Source: Dehalococcoidia bacterium (GTDB lineage Bacteria > Chloroflexota > Dehalococcoidia > Lucifugimonadales > Lucifugimonadaceae). Taken from it: a stretch of DNA of 64,000 nucleotides. The DNA is taken from positions 62,001 through 126,000 of the forward strand of contig JAAZYI010000014.1 of the NCBI GenBank assembly GCA_014239735.1, given 5' to 3'. Every line of letters begins with the position of its first letter. Positions within the stretch are counted from its first letter, which is position 1. The notes beneath the pieces were generated by a model that was not told the origin of the DNA, did no database searches, and saw only the letters and a program-made list of their open reading frames with translations. This document shows positions 43,689 through 52,884 of the stretch, in pieces. Both the position numbers and the translations under genes were made by a program.

Positions 43689-44594
43689 ATGTCTATAGGA
43701 ATAATATGTGATAGCGCAAGCGATATACCTCAAGCTTATACAAAAAAGCTTGGTTTAGTTGAAGTACCTATTAATATAAATTTTGGAGATAAAGTATTAA
43801 AAGAAAATATAGATATCAATGGAGATGATTACTATAAAAAGTTGGTGTCTTCAGATATTTTTCCTACTACTTCTCAGCCCTCTCCTGGAGATTTTGAAAA
43901 AATATATTCTGCTGAATTAAAAAAGCACTCAGAATTACTTTCTATACATATTTCTAGCAAGGTGAGTGGAACATATAGTTCAGCTATTCAAGCAGCCGAA
44001 AAGGTTGGTAAAGGAAAAATAACTGTAATTGATAGTAAAAGTGTGAGCATGGGTGCTGGATTGGTAATAATTTCAGTAGCAAATCATTTAAAAGCTAATA
44101 AATCTACAAAAATGGCCGATCTAGTAAAACTAACTAATGAATTAAGTAAAAAATCTAAAATTTTGGTCGCATGCGAAACAGTAGAATACATGAAAAGAGG
44201 CGGAAGAATAAGTGCAGGAGCCGCATTCTTCGGTGGTCTGATGAATGTAAAGCCAGTTATTGGAAATAATGATGAAGGTGAAGTTGTATCAATCTCTCGG
44301 CCAAGATCAATGGTGAAAGCGCTTTCATTTTTAAGAATGGAAGCTGAACGACATATAAATCATCAAGGTATGGCTGTAATGCAAACCACAGAATCATTTG
44401 ATTCAAGAGCGCTATACAATTCATTGGCAGGAAATGAAACTGTTAAGAAAGATAAAAAGAGTAAATCTGCAGCCTCTACAGATAATATGTATGTTGGAGA
44501 AGTGATAAAAGCTCAATTTGGACCAGCTGTTGGAACTCATGCTGGGCCAGGAGCTGTTGGAATAGCTTTCATTGGTGATCTTCCAAAAAAATAA
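43689..44594 (+). CDS. DegV family fatty-acid-binding protein (FakB-like)
   Basis: A 301-residue DegV protein that binds a fatty acid and presents it to FakA. 'IGIICDSASDIPQ' opens the family, followed by 'FPTTSQPSPGDFEKIY' (TSQPS motif), 'LLSIHISSKVSGTYSSAIQAA' and 'TVEYMKRGGRISAGAAFFGGLMNVKPVI'. The C-terminal region has a Lys/Ser-rich insert before 'FGPAVGTHAGPGAVGIAFIG', where the HxGPG contacts the head group. The ATG is preceded by a strong GAGGAGAG Shine-Dalgarno four bases away. The 69-base gap after fakA may hold its own promoter, but none stood out. Confidence 0.88.
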   Translation: MSIGIICDSASDIPQAYTKKLGLVEVPININFGDKVLKENIDINGDDYYKKLVSSDIFPTTSQPSPGDFEKIYSAELKKHSELLSIHISSKVSGTYSSAIQAAEKVGKGKITVIDSKSVSMGAGLVIISVANHLKANKSTKMADLVKLTNELSKKSKILVACETVEYMKRGGRISAGAAFFGGLMNVKPVIGNNDEGEVVSISRPRSMVKALSFLRMEAERHINHQGMAVMQTTESFDSRALYNSLAGNETVKKDKKSKSAASTDNMYVGEVIKAQFGPAVGTHAGPGAVGIAFIGDLPKK

Positions 44595-44623
44595 ACCTTT
44601 TTAAAAAAGATAATTCAAATAAT

Positions 44624-46738
44624 TTGCAAAAAAGTTTAGCAAAAGAGTTAAACATAAGATCGTCCACCGAATCTAAGTTAAATGAACTTGGCATAAAAAC
44701 CCCGTTAAATTTATTAAATTATTTTCCTGCTAGGCACATTGATTATTCCGAAGTGAAGAAGATATTTCAGTGTAGTAAAACTGAAAATGTGACAATTGTT
44801 GGTCAAGTAATTAAATCAGTTAAAAGAAGAATTGGACCTAAAATGAGCTCTTGTGTGGCAACTTTAACAGACGATACTGGATTTATAGATATAATTTGGC
44901 ATGGGCAGCCTTATTTAACTTCAAAGTATCCTAAGGGCACCTGGATTTCAGTTAGTGGCAAGATTTCAAAATATGGAAATAAATTACAGATATCTAGCCC
45001 AGAAACAGAAATAATTGAACCTTCTAATGAACCTTCTTCAAATGGAAAGATAATGCCAGTTTATTCACTCAAAGATAAAATTCCTCAGGCAACATTTAGA
45101 TCAATAATAAAAAAATGTCTTGATAAATATCATGGTAATATTACTGAGTATATTCCTTCAGAAATTCTAAAAGACTTGGGTATGCTTGAAATAAATAATG
45201 CCATGAAAAACCTTCATTTTCCTGAGAATCTAGAATATTTAAACGTTTCTAGGAAAAGGTTCCTTTTTGAGAAAATGCTATTCAATCAAATTTTTATGCT
45301 AATGAGGAAATATGAGCGAGAAAAAAATTATAATCTTGAAAAAATTATAATAGAAGACTTGTTTATCAATGATTTAAAAAATTATTTCAACTTTCCTCTC
45401 ACTGATGATCAGTTAAATTCAATTGATGAGATTATAGATGATTTGTCTAAAAACATTCCAATGAGAAGAATATTACAAGGAGAAGTTGGGAGTGGAAAAA
45501 CATTAGTTGCTTTAGTTAGTTTATTTTCAATTGTAAGATCAGGATACCAAGGCGCTTTTATGGCTCCTACTGAAATATTAGCTGAACAACATTTCATTAA
45601 TATAAAAGAACAATTTGAAGGCAATAATTATTTAGATTTTAGTAATAAAGTAATTTCAATAAAAATGCCGGGAATTATGGATAGAGGAATGGTTGTTGGG
45701 CTATTAACTGGGAGTCAGACCTCTTCTGAAAAAAAACTTATCCATAAGTTAGTTAATAATAGAGAAATAGACTTAGTTGTCGGGACCCATGCTTTGTTCC
45801 AAGAAGATTTTAATCCTACCAAACTTGGTTTGGTAGTAGTTGATGAGCAGCATAGATTTGGCGTTTCTCAAAGAGATGCTTTGGTAAAAAAATCTAAGGT
45901 TTCGCATTTATTATCAATGTCAGCCACGCCAATACCAAGAAGTTTGGCATTAACTTTATATGGAGATCTTGAGGTTAGCACTTTACGCAACTGTCCTGAA
46001 GGTAGAAAGGAAATTGACACGCTATGGTGCAGAGAAGATCAAGACAAGAAAGAAGCCTACTTAAAAATTTATAATGAAATTGAATTCGGCAAACAAGCAT
46101 TTATTGTTTGTCCTTTAATTCATAAGTCAGAAAAAATAGACTCTATTTCAGTTGAAGAAATGGTAATAGATCTAAAAGATTCAATATTAAAAGAAGTAAA
46201 AATGGATGTACTCCATGGGGAGATGAGCATGGAAGAAAAAAGTAGGGTAATGAACAGATTTAAAAATAATGAATTTAGTTTATTAGTTGCTACGCCTGTG
46301 ATTGAAGTAGGAGTTGATATACCTAATGCTACTTGCGTGGTAATTGAATCTGCGGATAGATTTGGATTAGCTCAATTGCATCAAATAAGAGGGAGAGTTG
46401 GTAGAGGAGCTGAAAAAAGTTATTGTTATTTGTTTACAAGAAATATTTCTGAAAATGCTGATGAGAGACTTGATTCATTTGAAAAAACTAAAAATGGATT
46501 TGATCTAGCAGAAGCAGATTTAAAAATTAGGGGCCCAGGAGACTATATTGGTAGTAAGCAGAGCGGAATGAATGATATTTCTTACGAGATGATTAATGAC
46601 AATGAGACTTTATCAGATTCAAGGAAATGGGCGACGAGGATTGTGAATAGTAAAAGAAATTTAGGAACAGAATACAATAATCTTAGAGAAGAATTTAAAA
46701 AAAGAGGATTTGATTTTACTAATATAGGAATATCTTAA
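44624..46738 (+). CDS. recG: ATP-dependent DNA helicase RecG
   Basis: Branch-migration helicase for stalled forks. The 704 residues have an N-terminal wedge (OB-fold, about 60-150, 'TIVGQVIKSVKRRIGPKMSS'), helicase motifs I 'LQGEVGSGKTLVALVSL', Ia 'GAFMAPTEILAEQHF', 'GTHALFQEDF', II 'VVVDEQHRFGVSQRDAL', III 'LSMSATPIPRSL', and V-VI 'ATPVIEVGVDIPNAT' and 'QLHQIRGRVGRGAE', plus the C-terminal 'LKIRGPGDYIGSKQSG' TRG motif. The start TTG at 44624 lacks a Shine-Dalgarno and the frame is open upstream to DegV, so the exact start is uncertain. The 3' end overlaps a convergent gene by four bases. Confidence 0.95.
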   Translation: MQKSLAKELNIRSSTESKLNELGIKTPLNLLNYFPARHIDYSEVKKIFQCSKTENVTIVGQVIKSVKRRIGPKMSSCVATLTDDTGFIDIIWHGQPYLTSKYPKGTWISVSGKISKYGNKLQISSPETEIIEPSNEPSSNGKIMPVYSLKDKIPQATFRSIIKKCLDKYHGNITEYIPSEILKDLGMLEINNAMKNLHFPENLEYLNVSRKRFLFEKMLFNQIFMLMRKYEREKNYNLEKIIIEDLFINDLKNYFNFPLTDDQLNSIDEIIDDLSKNIPMRRILQGEVGSGKTLVALVSLFSIVRSGYQGAFMAPTEILAEQHFINIKEQFEGNNYLDFSNKVISIKMPGIMDRGMVVGLLTGSQTSSEKKLIHKLVNNREIDLVVGTHALFQEDFNPTKLGLVVVDEQHRFGVSQRDALVKKSKVSHLLSMSATPIPRSLALTLYGDLEVSTLRNCPEGRKEIDTLWCREDQDKKEAYLKIYNEIEFGKQAFIVCPLIHKSEKIDSISVEEMVIDLKDSILKEVKMDVLHGEMSMEEKSRVMNRFKNNEFSLLVATPVIEVGVDIPNATCVVIESADRFGLAQLHQIRGRVGRGAEKSYCYLFTRNISENADERLDSFEKTKNGFDLAEADLKIRGPGDYIGSKQSGMNDISYEMINDNETLSDSRKWATRIVNSKRNLGTEYNNLREEFKKRGFDFTNIGIS

Positions 46739-47628
46739 GTAACAACCTCAAGAATTGAGATAGCATCCCTGTTAATAATTCCTTCAATAGAATCCTCTGG
46801 TATTGTAGGTAGATTGTATTTTTTTGAATATTTACTTAGCTCTATTAGTTTTTCTTTCGTTTCATTAGGTGTTGTTATTGGCCAATCTGAGCCAAAGAAA
46901 ATTTTATCTATTACTCCCCACTCACTGAATAAGTTTAAGCCGTTCCAAAAGGACCAAGGCCTATAAAATTGAGCAGAAACATCTGCAAACACATTTCTGT
47001 GCTTTCTTACTACTGACATACAATCAGGTTGCCATGGATGAGCAAGATGAGCCAAGATAATTTTTAAATTTGGGAATACCATCGCAACTTTATCTATATG
47101 TTTAGGATGAGCATAGTCCAGAGGCGCATTAGTAACGGGAGAAGTTCCTTGGTGAAAAATTATTGGTATATTATCCTTCTCTAGCTTTGAATAAAGTTTC
47201 ATTGCTTCTGGGCTAATCGGATGGAAATCTTGATAATTTGGACCTAGTTTTATTCCTTTTAATTTTAATTCATTTACACAGCGATCATATTCTTCTTCAA
47301 GGTTAGGATCCATAGGATGAAGAGACATAAATGGCATGACCTTTTCAGGTGCATATGATGCTACTTTTGCTGCTATGTCATTATGATTTAAATCTTTACT
47401 CCACCCCGGAGACGAAAGTATTTCCTCTTTTTTATTCCAAGGTTTAGGAGCTATACCAAAAATAAAAGTTTTATCTACATCTTTAAAAGCTTCTAAATAT
47501 TCTTTAACAGAATTCGTTAACTTTGTAGGTTGCCCTGAACCTGATTTCATGGCATTTTCATACCTAATTTCTGACTCAGGAACTTCTAATTCATGGCTTG
47601 GTAAATGTGTATGTACGTCAACTATCAT
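46735..47628 (-). CDS. Amidohydrolase 2 family metal-dependent hydrolase
   Basis: A 297-residue TIM-barrel hydrolase of the ACMSD/gamma-resorcylate-decarboxylase group. Metal ligands appear as 'VDVHTHLP' (HxH), 'IIFHQGTSP' (His), 'IILAHLAHPW' (His) and 'FFGSDWPIT' (Asp). 'GIKLGPNYQDFHP' is typical. Substrate unknown: family members hydrolyse lactones or decarboxylate aromatic acids. The start ATG lies three bases after the encoded CCA of tRNA-Glu, with no room for a separate leader, so translation must use the tRNA 3' part or a leaderless processed mRNA. Confidence 0.75.
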   Translation of the reverse strand: MIVDVHTHLPSHELEVPESEIRYENAMKSGSGQPTKLTNSVKEYLEAFKDVDKTFIFGIAPKPWNKKEEILSSPGWSKDLNHNDIAAKVASYAPEKVMPFMSLHPMDPNLEEEYDRCVNELKLKGIKLGPNYQDFHPISPEAMKLYSKLEKDNIPIIFHQGTSPVTNAPLDYAHPKHIDKVAMVFPNLKIILAHLAHPWQPDCMSVVRKHRNVFADVSAQFYRPWSFWNGLNLFSEWGVIDKIFFGSDWPITTPNETKEKLIELSKYSKKYNLPTIPEDSIEGIINRDAISILEVVT

Positions 47629-47631
47629 ATT

Positions 47632-47708
47632 TGGTACCCCGTACGAGATTCGAACTCGTGATCTCCACCTTGAAAGGGTGGCGTGTTGGGCCGCTACACT
47701 AACGGGGC
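47632..47708 (-). tRNA. tRNA-Glu (anticodon UUC), CCA encoded
   Basis: A full cloverleaf is visible on the minus strand: 7-bp acceptor stem with the first pair G1-U72 as a wobble, D stem GTGT/ACAC, anticodon stem CCACC/GGTGG with loop CTTTCAA (UUC, Glu), 5-base variable region and T arm ACGAG/CTCGT with loop TTCGAAT, discriminator A and genomic CCA. 77 bases with CCA. It lies between argC (13 bases) and the amidohydrolase (3 bases). Confidence 0.95.
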
Positions 47709-47721
47709 CTTCCTCAAGACT

Positions 47722-48705
47722 CTAAGGATACAATGCCATATTATTTAATCCAAGTGTTTCATCAAAACTAAACATAATGTTCATGTTTTGGACTGCTTGC
47801 CCTGCAGCACCTTTGACTAAGTTATCAATTACAGAAATTATTCTATAATTATTAATATTAGATTTTTTAGGTAATTCTTGTATGAATATGTTGCAATTAT
47901 TTGTTCCTCTTACCTCTTTAACTCTTGGTGGCTCTGAATAAACATTTGCAAATGGCATGCCATCAAAATGATGTTTATAATTTTCAATATCTATCTTATC
48001 TTCTGATTGAAAGTATATTGTGGAAAAGATGCCTCTAGTTATAGAACTTAGTTGAGTAGTAAGATAGACATTCTTATTAATATTATTTTCAATTTCAGGT
48101 TCATGTCTATGACCCTTAATAGAATAAGCGGAAATATTATCTGATATCTCAGAAAAAGAATGATTTATATTTTGAGATCTTCCTGCGCCAGAAATGCCTG
48201 TCTTCGCATCCACAATTATATTTGAGATATTAATATTTTCTAAAGGCAGCAATGGTATAGTTGCGCATGTTGGGAAGCATCCAGGATTAGCAATAAATTT
48301 AGATGATTTTATTTCCTCTTTATTTTTTTCAGGAAGCCCATATATGAATTTATTTATTAATGATGGATAGGGATGTTTTACATCATATATATTTTCATAT
48401 ATATCAATTGGCAGTCTAAAATCAGCACTAAAATCAATAACTGGTATGTCGTTATTTACATATTGCCCAATAATTTCTGCGCTTGCTTTATGAGGAAGTG
48501 CAGAGAAAATTAAATCAACGTCTTCTTGCAAGCTTTCAGTTATTTTTAATTTACCATTATAAAAAGGGAATACTTCACCAAGCGTCTTTCCAGCCTGACT
48601 TCTTCCTGTGACTTGCATTACTTCAACTTCAGGATGGTTAGTTAGTATTCTCATTAGCTCCATACCTGAATAGCTAGTTATGTTTAGAATTCCAATTTTT
48701 AACAT
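47722..48705 (-). CDS. argC: N-acetyl-gamma-glutamyl-phosphate reductase
   Basis: The NADPH step missing from the argJBDGH operon. The 327 residues have the NADP motif 'IGILNITSYSGMELMRIL', 'LIFSALPHKASAEI', the catalytic Cys in 'FIANPGCFPTCATIPLLPL' (usual NPGCYPT) and 'KTGISGAGR', with 'YSIKGHRHEPEI' carrying the catalytic His. It is located 7 kb away from argJ, on the other strand, after nth in the lipA-metG operon. tRNA-Glu follows. Separation of argC from the rest is a notable arrangement. Confidence 0.95.
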   Translation of the reverse strand: MLKIGILNITSYSGMELMRILTNHPEVEVMQVTGRSQAGKTLGEVFPFYNGKLKITESLQEDVDLIFSALPHKASAEIIGQYVNNDIPVIDFSADFRLPIDIYENIYDVKHPYPSLINKFIYGLPEKNKEEIKSSKFIANPGCFPTCATIPLLPLENINISNIIVDAKTGISGAGRSQNINHSFSEISDNISAYSIKGHRHEPEIENNINKNVYLTTQLSSITRGIFSTIYFQSEDKIDIENYKHHFDGMPFANVYSEPPRVKEVRGTNNCNIFIQELPKKSNINNYRIISVIDNLVKGAAGQAVQNMNIMFSFDETLGLNNMALYP

Positions 48706-48740
48706 TTTGGCTCCTTTTAAGGGTCAAAGCCTAACATTTT

Positions 48741-49400
48741 TTAATTAATTTGTCTCTGAAATTTACATAAATTTTGAATAGAACATTTTACGCAAGAAGG
48801 TTTTCTAGAATGACATACTTTTCTTCCATGCTCTATTATTAATACATGAAATTTATAACGATCTTCAGTTTTAACTTTATTTTCTAATATTCCATGAGCT
48901 TCATCCGCACTTACTTTGCTGGATATTAAGCCAATTCTCTTTGATACTCTATGAACATGCGTGTCTACTGGTATAACCGGTAACCCAAAAGAGAAAGCCA
49001 AGACACAAGAAGCTGTTTTAGGACCAATTCCATTTATTGATGTAAGCCAATTCCTAGCTTTTGTAATGCTCATGTCTTTTAAGAAATCGATGTTTAATTT
49101 TCCAACTCTATTTTTTATTTCAGAAAGGACACTAATTATTCTTTTTGATTTTATATTAGATAGGCCTCCTGATTTTATAAGTTTTGCTATTTTTTTATCA
49201 TCAGTAGCTATAATATTTTCATAATTATCATAATGACCCTTAAGGTTGTTGAATGCTTTTTCTGCATTTAAATCAGATGTGTGTTGTGTAAGGATGGTAA
49301 AAATTAATTCATCAATAGGAGACATTCTCCTCTCCCACACAGGATCAGAATAATTTGATTTTAACTTTTTAATTATTGTGTTAACCGTAGAATTATTCAT
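48741..49400 (-). CDS. nth: Endonuclease III-like DNA glycosylase
   Basis: Base-excision repair glycosylase, 219 residues. HhH motif 'INGIGPKTASCVLAFSFGLPVIPVDTHVHRVSKR' is shown here in parts: 'GIGPKTAS' with the catalytic Lys and 'VDTHVHRVS' with the catalytic Asp. The [4Fe-4S] loop 'CHSRKPSCVKCSIQNLC' (C-x6-C-x2-C-x5-C) ends the protein. 'ILTQHTSDLNAEKAF' replaces the usual SAQTTD segment, placing it in a subgroup related to Nth rather than MutY. It follows the polyprenyl synthase gene by five bases. Confidence 0.92.
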   Translation of the reverse strand: MNNSTVNTIIKKLKSNYSDPVWERRMSPIDELIFTILTQHTSDLNAEKAFNNLKGHYDNYENIIATDDKKIAKLIKSGGLSNIKSKRIISVLSEIKNRVGKLNIDFLKDMSITKARNWLTSINGIGPKTASCVLAFSFGLPVIPVDTHVHRVSKRIGLISSKVSADEAHGILENKVKTEDRYKFHVLIIEHGRKVCHSRKPSCVKCSIQNLCKFQRQIN

Positions 49401-49405
49401 TAAAA

Positions 49406-50389
49406 CTACGCTCTATTTTTTGCATAATTAATTATTTCAATCAATGCATCTTTAAAGTTACTGTTAGGAACATTATTTAAAGATTTTTCTGCTTTTTCAT
49501 AATGATAGTTAGCCTCATTAGTCGAGTCTTCTATAGATTCTGAGTTAATAATTTTATCTTGTAATTCGGATTTTAATTCCGAAGTAAGACCGCTTTTGGG
49601 TTTAAGTAGTTTTTTTATGTCATAGTCATTTTCGTATTTTTTAATGAAGCTAATTAATGGAAGAGTAATTATTCCTTCAGATAAATCATGCATTACAGGC
49701 TTTCCTTCATTACTTTGAGTGGAAATAAAGTCTAAAACATCATCTTGAATTTGGTACGCCATACCAAAATGATATCCAAAATCAGATATTTGTTTTACGG
49801 CTTCTTCGTCTGCATTCCCTGCTACTGCGCCACTATAAGATGCAGTTTTGAATAGAGATGCTGTTTTTAGGTAAGTTTTATTAAAATATTTTTCTTTTGA
49901 AAGTTCAAAATTAAAGGAATCAATATTTTCAATCAATTCTCCTTTTGAGAGTTCAACAATCGTTTCTGCAAATCTTTTAACTAAATTAATATTACCTGTA
50001 TCGCAAACGAATACTGCTGAGGTAGCAAATACATAATCTCCCAAAAGAACAGCTATATTCCCTCCCCATAAACTGCTTGCAGTAGCCTTTCCTCGTCTTA
50101 CATCAGCGCTATCAACAGTATCATCATGAATTAGTGTAGCAATATGGAGAAGTTCTACTGCAGTAGCCATTCTGATTGAATTTTCCTTATCTTGATTATT
50201 AAATAAATTTGAACAAATTAGAGTTATTGCAGGCCTTAATTGTTTGCCTGGAGCATTTAGAACGTATGATAATCTATCTGAAATTCCTTCAGAGTACTCA
50301 GATTCATTTTCTGATATCCTTTGAATATCATTTTTTACTTGATCAAGATCCTTTTTTATAAGATTAAAAAGTTGATTATAAATATTCAT
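49406..50389 (-). CDS. All-trans polyprenyl diphosphate synthase
   Basis: A 327-residue trans-isoprenyl synthase. First Asp-rich motif 'LIHDDTVDSADVRRGKATA' (DDxxD), second 'MAYQIQDDVLDFIS' (DDxxD), 'GKQLRPAITLICS' (the family's GKRLRP), 'GKPVMHDLSEGIITLPLI'. The IspB/HepT-like length and small residues before the first motif suggest a medium to long chain, such as the quinone side chain. Chain length can only be tested by structure. It overlaps the metG stop by one base (TAATG). Confidence 0.88.
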   Translation of the reverse strand: MNIYNQLFNLIKKDLDQVKNDIQRISENESEYSEGISDRLSYVLNAPGKQLRPAITLICSNLFNNQDKENSIRMATAVELLHIATLIHDDTVDSADVRRGKATASSLWGGNIAVLLGDYVFATSAVFVCDTGNINLVKRFAETIVELSKGELIENIDSFNFELSKEKYFNKTYLKTASLFKTASYSGAVAGNADEEAVKQISDFGYHFGMAYQIQDDVLDFISTQSNEGKPVMHDLSEGIITLPLISFIKKYENDYDIKKLLKPKSGLTSELKSELQDKIINSESIEDSTNEANYHYEKAEKSLNNVPNSNFKDALIEIINYAKNRA

Positions 50390-52041
50390 TATTGTTTTTC
50401 TTTTATATCAATTTTTTTAAACAAAGGGCCTTGCGAAATTAATTTAGTTCCATGAGAAACTTCTCTATACTGCCATTTCAAGATTTTGGATTTATCAGAA
50501 ATTAGATTTGTTATTTTTTTAGAAGTTTTCGGCAAGAAAGGAGATATGAGCACACCTAGATTGGAAATTAAATTTATTCCTACCCATAATGTAGTTCCGG
50601 CCTTACTAGCATCTTCTTTAACTTGTTTCCAAGGAGACTTAAAGTCGATATATTTATTACCTTCCTGAGCAAGTGTCATTATAGATTTAAGCCCATTTCT
50701 AAATTGTCTTAGTTCCAAAAAATTATATGTTTTTTTATAAGTTTCCTTAATCAAATTGATCATCTTTTCATCTTCAGGTTGCATATTGCTAGCGCCAGGA
50801 ACTTCATTATCAAAGTTATTTCTAATTAATGATTCAATTCTATTAACCAAATTCCCAAAGGTTGCTACTAACTCATTATTATTACTTTCATAAAATGAGT
50901 CCCAAGTGAAATCTGAATCAGAGGTCTCTGGCATAATTGAGGTTAGATGATATCTTAAAGATTCAGAATCATGGTCTCTCAGAAAATCATTAACCCATAC
51001 AGCCCAGTTTTTACTTTTTGAGAATTGCTTTCCAGAAAAATTTAGATATTCATTCGCAACAACATCATAAGGAAGGTTATAAGAACCTGATCCTAATAAA
51101 ATACTTGGTAGAATTATTGTATGAAAAGGAATATTATCTTTTCCTTGAAAATAAAAATGTTTTGATTCTGGATTGATCCACCATTCTTTCCATATTTCAT
51201 TGTCTTTAGATTTATTATTATCGCTATTTGCCCACTCTATAGAAGCTGATAGATAGCCAATAACTGCTTCAAACCATACATATATTCTTTTATCTGAATA
51301 GGAATCTAGAGGTACTTCTACACCCCAATCTATATCTCTCGTTATAGCTCTATCAATCAAACCTTTTTGAATAAATCCGAGACTTTGATTTCTTACAGCA
51401 GACTTCCAATAAGTTTTTTCCTTAATCCACTCTTCTAGTTCTTTTTGAAATTTAGATAGCTCAAGATACATATGTTTTGTTTTTTTGAAAATTAATTTAG
51501 AACCATCAATAGATGATTCTAGATTTTTTAATTCTTTTGCCTCAAAATCTTTGCCGCAATTTTCACATTGATCACCTTTTGTTCTGAAATTACAATTAGG
51601 GCAATCCCCAATAATATACCTGTCTGAAAGGAACATAGATGCAGTTTCTGAATAAGGTTGTTCAGATATTTTCTCTGTTAAAAATTTATTATTTAAAAGG
51701 GAATTAAAGATTTTCTTTACGACATCAGAATGGTTTTTTGTTCCAGTTTTTGTATATAAATCAAAAGAAAAATCTAAATCTATAAAAGCTTTCTCCCATA
51801 TTTTATGATATTTTTCAGAAATCTCTTTGGGTGAAGTATTTTCTTCTCTAGCTCTTAATGTTACAGGTGTTCCGTGTTGGTCACTCCCAGAAACCATCAA
51901 TACGTTATTTCCTATCATTCTGTTAAATCTAGCAAATATATCTGCAGGCAAGTTATTACCTGCAATATGACCTAGGTGAGGCTCGCCATTTACATAAGGC
52001 CATGCAACACATACAAGAATATTTTTTGACTTACTATCCAA
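50389..52041 (-). CDS. metG: Methionyl-tRNA synthetase
   Basis: Class I tRNA synthetase, 550 residues. HIGH as 'YVNGEPHLGHIAGNNLPADI', KMSKS as 'GKQFSKSKNWAVWV', and the zinc knuckle 'CPNCNFRTKGDQCENCG' with two CxxC pairs. 'GSDQHGTPVT' is the methionine-pocket region. The C-terminal tRNA-binding domain of longer MetG is absent, as in many short forms. It starts nine bases after rsmI; the operon runs lipA-rsmI-metG. Confidence 0.96.
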   Translation of the reverse strand: MDSKSKNILVCVAWPYVNGEPHLGHIAGNNLPADIFARFNRMIGNNVLMVSGSDQHGTPVTLRAREENTSPKEISEKYHKIWEKAFIDLDFSFDLYTKTGTKNHSDVVKKIFNSLLNNKFLTEKISEQPYSETASMFLSDRYIIGDCPNCNFRTKGDQCENCGKDFEAKELKNLESSIDGSKLIFKKTKHMYLELSKFQKELEEWIKEKTYWKSAVRNQSLGFIQKGLIDRAITRDIDWGVEVPLDSYSDKRIYVWFEAVIGYLSASIEWANSDNNKSKDNEIWKEWWINPESKHFYFQGKDNIPFHTIILPSILLGSGSYNLPYDVVANEYLNFSGKQFSKSKNWAVWVNDFLRDHDSESLRYHLTSIMPETSDSDFTWDSFYESNNNELVATFGNLVNRIESLIRNNFDNEVPGASNMQPEDEKMINLIKETYKKTYNFLELRQFRNGLKSIMTLAQEGNKYIDFKSPWKQVKEDASKAGTTLWVGINLISNLGVLISPFLPKTSKKITNLISDKSKILKWQYREVSHGTKLISQGPLFKKIDIKEKQ

Positions 52042-52050
52042 AATAATTTC

Positions 52051-52884
52051 CTAATCTTTTTTTACAAATTCTTTTATATATATATTGTATATTTTTTTTT
52101 GACTTAACCCTAAATAATTTGACACTTTCTTTACCGAATCTCTTCCGCTTAATCCAAAATCTACAAACTCTTTTAACTTAGATTTAATTTCTTCATCTGA
52201 AACAGAAATCATATTATTAGAATTTGGGCTTCTTTCAACAATTATTACGAATTCACCCTTTACTGCATTCATAGAAGGTAATGCTTTATTTGGTTCCCAT
52301 AAAAGTATTTCTTCATGTAATTTTGAGATTTCTCTGAATATCATAATATTTGAATTTTCAAATTCAGATCTTAGAAGTTGTAGAAATCTTCCTACTCTTA
52401 ATGGAGATTCAAAAAAAATAATATCTTTATTTATATGATTTAATTCGTTAAGTAATAATTTTATTTCTTGGGATTTCTTAGGAGGAAATCCAAGGAATAA
52501 AAAATCACCTTTTTTCAGCCCTGATGCAGAATAAGCCGTTGTTAATGATGAGGCTCCTGGGAGCGGAACCACTCTTTTTTTGTTTTTAAGTAATGCTCTA
52601 ATTAATTTAGCCCCTGGATCAGATACTGAGGGCGTGCCTGCATCTGAAACAAGCGCAAATGATTTTTCATCAATCTGATCAATAATATTACTTATTTTTT
52701 TTTCTTCGCTATGTTCATTAAAGCTAATAAGCTTATTTTTTATATTCAAATGATTTAATAACTTAAGTGTTCTTCTTGTGTCTTCGCATAAAATTGCATC
52801 TACGCTAGAGAGTATATTTTGGGCTCTTATAGTAATATCTCCCAGGTTGCCAATGGGTGTCGGCACTATATATAACTCACCCAT
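52051..52884 (-). CDS. rsmI: 16S rRNA 2'-O-methyltransferase RsmI
   Basis: Methylates ribose of C1402 in 16S rRNA. From ATG 52884 the protein is 277 residues: 'MGELYIVPTPIGNLGDITIRA', 'ILCEDTRRTLKLLNHL', 'LVSDAGTPSVSDPGAKLI' and 'VPLPGASSLTTAYSASGL', all family blocks for SAM binding. I reject the longer start at 52917 because 52884 gives the family N-terminus and an eight-base overlap with lipA, as other pairs in this window have. A small helical C-terminal domain (about 230-277) follows. Confidence 0.94.
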   Translation of the reverse strand: MGELYIVPTPIGNLGDITIRAQNILSSVDAILCEDTRRTLKLLNHLNIKNKLISFNEHSEEKKISNIIDQIDEKSFALVSDAGTPSVSDPGAKLIRALLKNKKRVVPLPGASSLTTAYSASGLKKGDFLFLGFPPKKSQEIKLLLNELNHINKDIIFFESPLRVGRFLQLLRSEFENSNIMIFREISKLHEEILLWEPNKALPSMNAVKGEFVIIVERSPNSNNMISVSDEEIKSKLKEFVDFGLSGRDSVKKVSNYLGLSQKKIYNIYIKEFVKKD

